Source: Synergistaceae bacterium (GTDB lineage Bacteria > Synergistota > Synergistia > Synergistales > Aminobacteriaceae). From it: 45,910 bases of DNA. The position numbers were made by a program, and so were the translations under genes. Every line of letters begins with the position of its first letter. Position 1 is the stretch's first letter. The notes beneath the pieces are model-generated. The model saw only the letters and a list, made by a program, of their open reading frames with translations, was not told the DNA's origin and did not search any database. The stretch covers positions 1 through 45,910 of the forward strand of contig JAAYLU010000023.1 in the NCBI GenBank assembly GCA_012521675.1, given 5' to 3'. Below, piece by piece: positions 31,765 through 38,956 of this stretch.

Positions 31765-32487
31765 ATGGCGCGGAAGAAGAAGGAAGAGTCACAGCCCGGC
31801 GCCCCTCTGTGGCTGCTCACCTACGGTGACATGGTCACGCTGGTGCTGACCTTCTTCGTGCTTCTGTACTCGATGTCGTCCATAGACGTACAGAAGTTCG
31901 AGCTGATGATCCTCTCATTCCAGGGCGCTATGGGATTCCTGCCCGGGGGAAAGACAGTGCAGCAGGATTCGTCAGTGTTCGGAGGGCAGACGTCTCAGAG
32001 CGCAGGCGAGTCGCCCAAGACCAGCACGGAGATGCAGCAGGTCGCCAGGAATCTGCGCAACTACCTGCGAGCCGAGGGCCTTGAGAAGGAGATCGAGGTC
32101 CGGGTCGACCAGAGGGGGGTCACCGTCTCGCTGTCCGACCAGTTCCTGTTCGACTCCGGGCGCGCAGACCTGAAGCCCGAGGGTATGAGGGTCATGTACA
32201 AGATCGCCGAGTTCGTCAAGGACGTGATACCGGCCGTAGCCGTGGAGGGGCACACCGACTCGGTACCTCTCCTGGGCGGAATATACCGCGACAACTGGGG
32301 GCTGTCGGCCGCGCGCGCTGCCGCGGTGGTCTCCTATCTAGATAGTCGAGCAGGGTTCGATCCGCAGAAGCTTCAGGCTGTGGGCTACGGCCCAAGCAGG
32401 CCCCTGGTCCCGAATGACACGCCGGAGCACCAGGCCCTTAACCGCAGAGTGGACATAGTGTTTCTGTCGAAGTATCCGAAACAGTAG
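31765..32487 (+). CDS. motB: Flagellar motor stator protein MotB
   Basis: The 240-residue partner of MotA. It has a basic N-terminus, one membrane segment (~14-37) with the proton- or sodium-binding Asp22 in TYGDMVTL, a plug/linker region, and a C-terminal OmpA-like peptidoglycan-binding domain (SLSDQFLFDSGRADLKPEG, VEGHTDSVPL, NWGLSAARAAAVV). The coupling ion cannot be told with certainty from this sequence. ATG is one base after the motA stop. Confidence 0.96.
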   Translation: MARKKKEESQPGAPLWLLTYGDMVTLVLTFFVLLYSMSSIDVQKFELMILSFQGAMGFLPGGKTVQQDSSVFGGQTSQSAGESPKTSTEMQQVARNLRNYLRAEGLEKEIEVRVDQRGVTVSLSDQFLFDSGRADLKPEGMRVMYKIAEFVKDVIPAVAVEGHTDSVPLLGGIYRDNWGLSAARAAAVVSYLDSRAGFDPQKLQAVGYGPSRPLVPNDTPEHQALNRRVDIVFLSKYPKQ

Positions 32488-32499
32488 GGGGAGAAGAAG

Positions 32500-32943
32500 A
32501 TGAAGCGGATGATGATCCTGTCTCTTGTAGGGGTATTGCTGTTTTCCTTGGGTTTCGGCGGCGGCATGATGGCCGGAAGGCTCTGGCTGACGCCCGAGGG
32601 CTCGACTCCGTCCAACGTGGAGGAGCCAGGCCCGGTCTTCTTCGTTGGCGACTTCATCGCGAACCTGACGGGGACGGGAAATCACGTGGCCAACTTCAAA
32701 CTGTCGCTTGAGACCAGCGGGCCCAAGGCGTTCGAGATGGTGGCGTCGGCGAGCTGGGTGGCGCGCATTCGCAACGAGGTCGTCCTGCTGGTGAAGGACA
32801 GGGTCTTCGACGAGCTGACGACCGCCGAGGGGATCATGAAACTGGCCGAGGATATCAAGAGAACCGCGAACTCCATGATGCCGACGATAAAAGGCAAGGC
32901 GCCCGTGGTGCGGGTCCTGTTCGAGGGTTTCATCCTGCAGTAG
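32500..32943 (+). CDS. fliL: Flagellar basal-body-associated protein FliL
   Basis: A 147-residue single-pass membrane protein: short cytoplasmic start, membrane helix (residues ~3-25), then a periplasmic stomatin-like domain with FFVGDFIANLTGTGNHVANFKLSLE and LVKDRVFDELTTAEGIMKLAED. FliL surrounds the stator and supports torque. Its place directly before fliM is the common one. GGGGGAGAAG precedes the ATG. Confidence 0.92.
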   Translation: MKRMMILSLVGVLLFSLGFGGGMMAGRLWLTPEGSTPSNVEEPGPVFFVGDFIANLTGTGNHVANFKLSLETSGPKAFEMVASASWVARIRNEVVLLVKDRVFDELTTAEGIMKLAEDIKRTANSMMPTIKGKAPVVRVLFEGFILQ

Positions 32944-32986
32944 CGCGAACCTCGGCATATAAGCGTAGGGAGAGGGGGGAGAGACC

Positions 32987-34024
32987 GTGACTCCAACAGT
33001 TATGTCGCAGAGCGAGATAGACTCTCTGCTGGCGGCGATGTCCACTGGAGAGGTGGATGTCGACTCGATCGCCAAGGAATCCGATGAGAAGAACATAAAA
33101 AGCTATGACTTCCGCAGGCCGGACAAGTTCAGCAAGGACCAGCTGAGGGCGATCCAGATGATCCACGAGTCCTTCGCCAGGCAGATGACCACGGCGATGT
33201 CGACGATGGTGCGCTCGATGGTCTCGGCCGAGATAGCGACCGTCGACCAGCTCGCCTACGACGAGTTCCTGCGGTCTCTCATGCAGCCCACGGTGATCGG
33301 CATACTGGAGATGTACCCGTTCAGCGGAAACGCTCTCATCGAGATAAAGCCCAACCTTGTCTTCGCCATCATCGACAGGATGCTCGGCGGACGGGGCGAG
33401 TTCACCGGCAAGGTGAGGGAGCTGACCGATATAGAGAGGACCGTGGTGGAGCGGATGATCATGAGGATGCTCGAGCTTCTCGAAGAGGCTTGGAGCACCG
33501 TCGTGGACGTGCGCTTCAGGTACGAGAACCTGGAGAGCAACCCGTTCTTCGTACAGATATGCCCGGGAACGGACATGGTGCTGCTGGTGATCCTGAAGCT
33601 GAAGGTCGGCGACGTCGAGGGTATGGTGAGCATCTGCATCCCCTACTTCCTGATGGAGCCGATAATGGACAAGCTAAGCTCGCAGCAGTGGTTCGCCTCG
33701 ACGGGACGCAAGATGGACGAGAGCACGGGCGAGTACATAAGGAAACATCTTGACAAGGTGCGTGTGCCGCTTGCGCTCGAGCTGGGGCACACGATTCTGA
33801 GCGTCGCCGACGTGATACAGCTCTCCGTGGGCGATGTGATAAAACTGGACGAGGGGTTGGACGACCCCCTGGAAGTCCGGGTCGGCAACATGGTGAAGTT
33901 CAAGGCCGTGCCGGGTACGGCGAACGGCAACTTTGCGGCGGAGATAACCGAGATAGTACGTGCCGAGGACGAGGCCGAACCGGAGGAGATCCCCCGCGAG
34001 GAAGGAGGCGCAGGCGATGATTGA
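32987..34024 (+). CDS. fliM: Flagellar motor switch protein FliM
   Basis: A 345-residue C-ring protein. The N-terminal CheY-binding peptide is present (MSQSEIDSLLAAM, residues 6-18), followed by the CheC-like middle domain (RRPDKFSKDQLRAIQMIHESFARQ, near residue 45 onward) and a C-terminal SpoA domain (LGHTILSVADVIQLSVGDVIKLD, ~residue 265). The GTG at 32987, five bases from GGAG, fits better than the ATG five codons later. It overlaps fliY by eight bases. Confidence 0.96.
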   Translation: MTPTVMSQSEIDSLLAAMSTGEVDVDSIAKESDEKNIKSYDFRRPDKFSKDQLRAIQMIHESFARQMTTAMSTMVRSMVSAEIATVDQLAYDEFLRSLMQPTVIGILEMYPFSGNALIEIKPNLVFAIIDRMLGGRGEFTGKVRELTDIERTVVERMIMRMLELLEEAWSTVVDVRFRYENLESNPFFVQICPGTDMVLLVILKLKVGDVEGMVSICIPYFLMEPIMDKLSSQQWFASTGRKMDESTGEYIRKHLDKVRVPLALELGHTILSVADVIQLSVGDVIKLDEGLDDPLEVRVGNMVKFKAVPGTANGNFAAEITEIVRAEDEAEPEEIPREEGGAGDD

Positions 34025-35180
34025 CGAGCTTCTTAGCCAGAGCGAGATAAACGCCCTTCTGTCGGGCGGCGGTTTGTCGGAAGATGGAGGGGCGGCCGCC
34101 GACGGCGACTCCGGAGGGCTCTCCCCCGAGCAGAGGAGCGTCCTCGACGATATAGCGAACATATTCTCCTCCTCGGTCGCCAGCGTCTTCGGGATGCTGG
34201 CCGGCAAGGAGGTAACGGCGGACATCAAGCAGTCAGAGGCCCTCTCCCAGGAGGAGTTTGTGGCGGCCTCCGAGGAGACGCCCTTCGCATTCCGCGTCCA
34301 GGCGGGCGGCCTTGATGATGCACCGATCACGGTGCTCTCGACGCAGAAGTGCGCCCTCACCCTGGCCGATTTGATGATGGGCGGCGAGGGGACCGAGCTT
34401 CCGGACGAAGCGGGGGAGCTCTACCTCAACGCAGCGCAGGAGGGCTTGAGCCAGGTCGTCGGAGCGGCCTTCACGAGCATGAGCAGCCTTCTGGCGGGCA
34501 AGAGGCTGATGCCGGAGAATGTCTCTTCCACCCTGGAGGAGGGAGATGACTGGCTTCCGTTCCCGTCGAACGACGCGGCGGACATGATATGGCGGGTGGC
34601 GGTGACCCTTGAGATCGAGGGCCTGGGTGGCTTCCCGCTCGATATTCTTTTTCCGCTGGATACGGCGAAGAGCGTGGCGGACGAGGTACACGCCGCAGTG
34701 GCCGAAAAGCCCGCGGCAGAGCCGCATGCGCCGCAGGCGGCACCCCCGCGGCCGGCCACCGCTCAGCCACAGGCGGCACCGCCGCCCCAGCAGGTACAGT
34801 TCGACCCGGGAATGGCAGGCACCGCTCCGTCTTTCGGAAATGTGTACGACCAGTCCTCGGTAGACGTGAGGCCCGCTGAGTTCGTGCCCTTGATGCAAAG
34901 GGGCGTCATCGGACTCGGAGGAAGGATCGAACTGGTAGCCGATATCCCCGTAAGGGTTACTGTAGAGTTGGGAAGAACAAGGAAAAATATCGCGGATATA
35001 TTGAGCATGACTCCCGGTTCCGTGATAGAATTGGACAAGATGGCGGGCGAGCCGGTCGATGTTCTTGTCAACAGCAAGCTGATAGCCAAAGGCGAAGTGG
35101 TGGTTATCGACGAGAATTTCGGCGTCCGTATCACGGAGATTGTGACATCCGCCGGTCGAGTCCATTCACCGCAGCAGTGA
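34017..35180 (+). CDS. fliY: Flagellar motor switch protein FliY (FliN-type with CheC-like domain)
   Basis: A 387-residue protein. It starts with a FliM-type CheY-binding peptide (LLSQSEINALLSGG), continues with a CheC-like domain (~35-225), a Pro/Ala/Gln-rich linker (~235-270), and ends with a FliN SpoA domain (IPVRVTVELGRTRKNIADIL). In Bacillus FliY dephosphorylates CheY-P through two [DS]x3ExxN sites. Here the first reads SVLDDIAN (Glu changed to Asp) and the second NAAQEGLS (Asn changed to Ser), so activity may be reduced. ATG 34017 lies in the fliM end with GGAGG upstream. Confidence 0.93.
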   Translation: MIDELLSQSEINALLSGGGLSEDGGAAADGDSGGLSPEQRSVLDDIANIFSSSVASVFGMLAGKEVTADIKQSEALSQEEFVAASEETPFAFRVQAGGLDDAPITVLSTQKCALTLADLMMGGEGTELPDEAGELYLNAAQEGLSQVVGAAFTSMSSLLAGKRLMPENVSSTLEEGDDWLPFPSNDAADMIWRVAVTLEIEGLGGFPLDILFPLDTAKSVADEVHAAVAEKPAAEPHAPQAAPPRPATAQPQAAPPPQQVQFDPGMAGTAPSFGNVYDQSSVDVRPAEFVPLMQRGVIGLGGRIELVADIPVRVTVELGRTRKNIADILSMTPGSVIELDKMAGEPVDVLVNSKLIAKGEVVVIDENFGVRITEIVTSAGRVHSPQQ

Positions 35181-35228
35181 ATTGGCCAACGGACTTTACA
35201 GTTATAACCGAGAGAGGGATGTGGAAGT

Positions 35229-35591
35229 ATGGGCAAAACAGTTTTGATAGTTGATGATGCCGCTTTCATGAGGATGATGCTTAAGGACATTCTGTCGAAA
35301 AACGACTTCGAGGTGGTGGGCGAGGCGGAGAACGGAAAGGTCGCCGTGGCCGCCTACCAGAAGTTGCAGCCCGATATCGTGACGATGGATATCACCATGC
35401 CCGAGATGAACGGCATCGATGCGGTAAAGGAGATAAAGGCCCTGGACGCGGGGGCGAAGGTGGTCATGGTAAGCGCCATGGGTCAGCAGCCGATGGTCAT
35501 CGAGGCCATACAGGCCGGGGCCGTGGACTTCATCGTCAAGCCGTTCCAGCCCGACAGGGTCGTCGAGGCTCTGAACAAGGCGCTCGGTTAG
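35229..35591 (+). CDS. cheY: Chemotaxis response regulator CheY
   Basis: The 120-residue protein is a single receiver domain that carries the CheA signal to the switch. Acidic pocket residues Asp9 and Asp10, phosphorylation site Asp54 (TMDITMPEM), Ser82 and Lys104 (VKPF) are all present. It sits directly after fliY, as in Bacillus. GAGGGATG lies upstream. An AT-richer 48-base gap before it contains TATAAC but no well-spaced promoter. Confidence 0.97.
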   Translation: MGKTVLIVDDAAFMRMMLKDILSKNDFEVVGEAENGKVAVAAYQKLQPDIVTMDITMPEMNGIDAVKEIKALDAGAKVVMVSAMGQQPMVIEAIQAGAVDFIVKPFQPDRVVEALNKALG

Positions 35592-35607
35592 GAGCGCGGG
35601 ATATTTC

Positions 35608-35961
35608 ATGGTCTTTCGGGGCGCTGCGGGGCTGCTTCTGGCGCTTCCCGCCGCGGCCTCCGCTTCATCTGCGGACACACCCTCTCTGACGAGTTATCTA
35701 CTGAAAGTAGGCCTCAGCCTGGCTCTTCTAGCAGCCGCCGGGTACGCTCTTGTCCGTCTTTCGGGGAAGCGAGTACCTCTTCAGGCGAAAGGCGTGCTTG
35801 TGTTGTTGGCATCCTTGTCGCTCGGCAGGGATGTTATTTTTATCGTCAGGTGCGGCCCCGATGTGATCGCCATACTCTCCGGCAAGAGCGGCGGTCGCGC
35901 GATAGGCAGGTGGCGATATGATGAGTGGATTGCCGGTGTTGAAGAGGTTGACGGCGATTAG
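35608..35961 (+). CDS. fliO: Flagellar biosynthesis protein FliO (FliZ)
   Basis: A 117-residue membrane protein with a signal-like N-terminal hydrophobic segment (~5-20), a second membrane helix (~29-50) and a cytoplasmic domain with VPLQAKGVLVLLASLSLGRDV. FliO is an assembly factor for the FliP-containing export gate. Identification rests on position between cheY and fliP and on topology; the family is weakly conserved. It overlaps fliP by 44 bases. Confidence 0.8.
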   Translation: MVFRGAAGLLLALPAAASASSADTPSLTSYLLKVGLSLALLAAAGYALVRLSGKRVPLQAKGVLVLLASLSLGRDVIFIVRCGPDVIAILSGKSGGRAIGRWRYDEWIAGVEEVDGD

Positions 35962-36718
35962 GCGACCTTCGCTTGTGCTGGTGTCCGCGGCCGTCCTCAT
36001 GGGGTCGGTGGCGGCGTTCGCCGAGGAGGGGGCGGGATTCATCCCGATACCGCTGCTGCAATTCGGGCTCGGCGTGGCCGAATCGCCGCGCGACGTGGCG
36101 ACCACGCTGCAGATACTCGCGCTGCTGACGGTGCTCAGCGTGGCGCCGGGCATCCTGCTGATGATGACCTGTTTCACGCGTCTCCTGATAGTCCTCGGCT
36201 TCGTCCAGAGGGCGATCGGTCTGCAGCAGACCCCTCCGGCCCAGGTCATATCCAGTTTGGCTCTCTTTTTGACGCTGTTCATCATGGCCCCTACCTGGGG
36301 CAAGGTCTACGACGAGGCCCTGTCGCCCTACCTGGCCGGCTCCATCAGCTCCGCCCAAGCGTGGGAGGGGACTATAAAGCCCGTGAGGGACTTCATGTTC
36401 AAGTTCACCCGCCAGGAGGAGCTCTCCCTGATGATCACGATGTCGAAGATGGAGCAGCCGCATAATACGGATGACGTGCCCACGAGGATCCTGATTCCCG
36501 CTTTCGTGCTCAGCGAGCTGAAGACCGCCTTCCAGATGGGGGTGGTCATCTTCATACCCTTCATCATCGTCGATATGATCGTGGCCAGCGTGCTGCTTGC
36601 GATGGGCATGATGATGCTGCCGCCCATGATGATATCGTTGCCATTCAAGATCCTTCTCTTCGTCATGGCGGACGGGTGGAACCTGGTGGTGACCAGCCTG
36701 CTGAGGAGCTTCTCATAG
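35918..36718 (+). CDS. fliP: Flagellar type III export gate protein FliP
   Basis: A 266-residue integral membrane protein of the export gate core. A hydrophobic leader (~15-36, ending AAFAEE) may be cleaved. Then come the family blocks LTVLSVAPGILLMMTCFTRLLIVLGF, QQTPPAQVISSLALFLTLF and the C-terminal MLPPMMISLPFKILLFVMADGW. The start overlaps fliO strongly, but the ATG at 35918 is followed directly by a plausible signal sequence. Tandem ATGs make the exact start uncertain by one codon. Confidence 0.96.
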   Translation: MMSGLPVLKRLTAIRRPSLVLVSAAVLMGSVAAFAEEGAGFIPIPLLQFGLGVAESPRDVATTLQILALLTVLSVAPGILLMMTCFTRLLIVLGFVQRAIGLQQTPPAQVISSLALFLTLFIMAPTWGKVYDEALSPYLAGSISSAQAWEGTIKPVRDFMFKFTRQEELSLMITMSKMEQPHNTDDVPTRILIPAFVLSELKTAFQMGVVIFIPFIIVDMIVASVLLAMGMMMLPPMMISLPFKILLFVMADGWNLVVTSLLRSFS

Positions 36719-36734
36719 AGAGGAGGCGTTTTGC

Positions 36735-37004
36735 TTGTTCCCGGTCAACATGAACGATGTGCTGAGCTCGGCGATATGGCTCGCATTGACATCCGCGCTG
36801 CCCATCCTCCTGGTTGCGATGCTGGTGGGTTTGACCATCGGCATTCTGCAGACCGCCACGTCCATACAGGAGCAGACCCTGATATTCATCCCCAAGATAG
36901 TCGCGGTCCTGACCGCCCTGTTTGCCTTTGGACCCTGGATGTTTCAGCGGGTGGGGGACTTCGCTTCTCTCCTGTTCGGTCAGCTCGACCGATTCATAAA
37001 ATGA
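36735..37004 (+). CDS. fliQ: Flagellar type III export gate protein FliQ
   Basis: The 89-residue protein has two membrane hairpin helices (~16-38 and ~52-72) and the family core VGLTIGILQTATSIQEQTLIFIPKI. It packs around FliP and FliR in the export gate. AGGAGG (36721-36726) is eight bases before TTG 36735; an ATG five codons later is a possible alternative. The stop overlaps the fliR start (ATGA). Confidence 0.95.
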   Translation: MFPVNMNDVLSSAIWLALTSALPILLVAMLVGLTIGILQTATSIQEQTLIFIPKIVAVLTALFAFGPWMFQRVGDFASLLFGQLDRFIK

Positions 37005-37786
37005 CAGCCGATCAGACGGCATTCGTCTCCCTGCTCGTCTTCTATCTGCTGACGGGCATTCGTTTCACCGGCATGATGTTCACCGCGCCGATCTTCTTCG
37101 CCTCGGCCTCGCCAATCCAGCTCCGCTTCTGGACCGCGTTCATCCTCACTCTCATAGCCGCCGGCGCGATGCGCGCCGACGTGCCGCTGGTCCTGTTCGA
37201 GGACTGGACGTCGATAGTCGTCCTCGCGATAAGGGAGCTCCTCATCGGCGCTCTCACAGGCTTCCTGGCGGCGCTGCCTCTGTACGTGCTCCAGATATCA
37301 GGAGAGCTGATAGGCATCAGCATGGGGCTTTCGATGCTGAGCGTCATGGACCCTCTCAGCCAGGTACAGGTCTCGATAATCGGGCAGCTGCAGTTCCTCG
37401 TCGGGATGTGGTTCTACTTCAAGTGGAACGGACATCTGCTGATGACTCAGGCCATCGTGGAGAGCCTGACACTGGTCCCTCCGGGGAAGCTCGCGCTGGC
37501 CGCCGCCTGGGACATGGGGCTGGGCGCTTGGCTGGAGCAGGCCTTCGTGCTCAGCCTTCGGTTCGTGCTGCCCTTCTACGGGGCGATACTCCTGGCGGAT
37601 ACTGGCCTGGGCTTCCTGGCCAGGACCGTCCCCCAGATGAACATCTTCGTCCTCGGGCTTCCCCTCAAGATCACCCTCGGCTTCTTCGTGCTGATGGTGG
37701 TGCTCCCCGAAACGGTAGACCTGATGACCGACAACATCGAGCGTTTCATCGAGTTCGCGCTAATGGGGATCACCGCGTGGCGATGA
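37001..37786 (+). CDS. fliR: Flagellar type III export gate protein FliR
   Basis: A 261-residue membrane protein with about six hydrophobic segments, including RELLIGALTGFLAALPLYVLQ and GELIGISMGLSMLSVMDPLS. FliR closes the FliP/FliQ gate assembly and connects with FlhB. The ATG at 37001 overlaps the fliQ stop, and the stop overlaps the flhB ATG, so the three gate genes are coupled. Confidence 0.95.
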   Translation: MTADQTAFVSLLVFYLLTGIRFTGMMFTAPIFFASASPIQLRFWTAFILTLIAAGAMRADVPLVLFEDWTSIVVLAIRELLIGALTGFLAALPLYVLQISGELIGISMGLSMLSVMDPLSQVQVSIIGQLQFLVGMWFYFKWNGHLLMTQAIVESLTLVPPGKLALAAAWDMGLGAWLEQAFVLSLRFVLPFYGAILLADTGLGFLARTVPQMNIFVLGLPLKITLGFFVLMVVLPETVDLMTDNIERFIEFALMGITAWR

Positions 37787-38928
37787 GGTTCGACCTCCAG
37801 TTTTTCGCACAGGAGCGCACCGAGCCTGCCACTCCCAGGAAACGAAGGAAGGAGCGGGAGCAGGGTCGGGTCGCCAAGAGTCAGGACCTCGGCGCAGCCG
37901 TCGTCATACTTACAGGGCTCTTCTCCCTCCTTGTCTTCGGCCGCTTCATGCACAGTTACATGAGATCGCTGCTGATCGACCTGGTGGCCTTCATGGGAGG
38001 GGAGACGATCCGCGAGGCGGGCTGGCTCCGCGTGCTCTCCCGCGAGGTTCTGCCGGCTATTCTGCTGCCGTGGCTTCCCCTCGGGTTGACGACGGCCATA
38101 GGAGCACTCCTGGTTACCACGGCCCAGGTCGGAATAGAGATCACCCCCAAGCCCCTTATACCCAACATGGGTCGCTTCAACCCGGTATCCGGTCTGAAAA
38201 AAGTATTGTCCCTCCGCTCCGTGATGGAGCTGCTCAAGGGGCTCCTGAAGGCGAGCTTGTTCGCTCTTGTGATCTACTTCGCCATGAAAAAGGACATGCC
38301 GGAGCTAGTGGCTGCCATCCGTATGCCGTTGCCGGACGGCGTCGCCCTCCTATTCTCGAAGCTTCTGGGGCTCTGCTTCCGCCTCGCGTTTCTTCTGCTT
38401 GTGATAGCTCTCTTCGACTACGCCTACCAGAAGTGGGAGTTCGAGAAGTCGATCAAGATGAGCAAGCAGGAGCTGAAAGAGGAGTACAAGCAGATGGAGG
38501 GAGACCCCCAGATAAAGAGCAAGATCCGCCAGAAGCAGAGGGAGCTGGCGCGGAGCAGGATGATGTCCTCCGTGCCGAAGGCGGACGTGGTTATAACCAA
38601 CCCCACCCGACTGGCGGTGGCCCTGGAGTACGACCGGGAGATCATGGAGGCGCCGGTGATCGTGGCCAAGGGCAGCGGTTTCGTAGCCGACAAGATTCGC
38701 GCCCTTGCGGAGGAGCACGGAGTCCCCATAGTGGAGAACAGGCCGCTCGCCTGGTCTCTGTTCGAGTCGCTCGAGGTCGGCGACGAGATCCCGGAGCATC
38801 TGTACAGGGCGGTTGCCGAGGTGCTGGCCTTCATCTACAAGCTGAAGGGCGGGGGGAGAAAAAAGCCGGCCGTTCCGGTGTCCGGAACGCGGGCCGACGG
38901 CGCCCCCGAATCGGGGCTTTTCATGTAG
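37783..38928 (+). CDS. flhB: Flagellar type III export switch protein FlhB
   Basis: A 381-residue protein with the N-terminal signature ERTEPATPRKRRKEREQG, four membrane segments (~37-58, ~92-113, ~147-165, ~190-210) and a cytoplasmic domain. The autocleavage site reads Asn273-Pro-Thr-Arg276, with Arg where most FlhB proteins have His. Cleavage between Asn and Pro lets FliK switch export from hook to filament substrates. A free copy of the C-terminal domain is encoded at 4532-4810. The final ~25 residues, after KGGG, are Pro/Gly-rich. Confidence 0.96.
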   Translation: MRFDLQFFAQERTEPATPRKRRKEREQGRVAKSQDLGAAVVILTGLFSLLVFGRFMHSYMRSLLIDLVAFMGGETIREAGWLRVLSREVLPAILLPWLPLGLTTAIGALLVTTAQVGIEITPKPLIPNMGRFNPVSGLKKVLSLRSVMELLKGLLKASLFALVIYFAMKKDMPELVAAIRMPLPDGVALLFSKLLGLCFRLAFLLLVIALFDYAYQKWEFEKSIKMSKQELKEEYKQMEGDPQIKSKIRQKQRELARSRMMSSVPKADVVITNPTRLAVALEYDREIMEAPVIVAKGSGFVADKIRALAEEHGVPIVENRPLAWSLFESLEVGDEIPEHLYRAVAEVLAFIYKLKGGGRKKPAVPVSGTRADGAPESGLFM

Positions 38929-38956
38929 AATAGGACGGTAGGCAGGCAAGGGAAGG

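Noticed and set aside
35181-35228. Promoter for cheY (TTGGCC with TATAAC)
   Set aside because: The spacing is only 15 bases and the -35 match is poor, so cheY is more likely transcribed with fliY.
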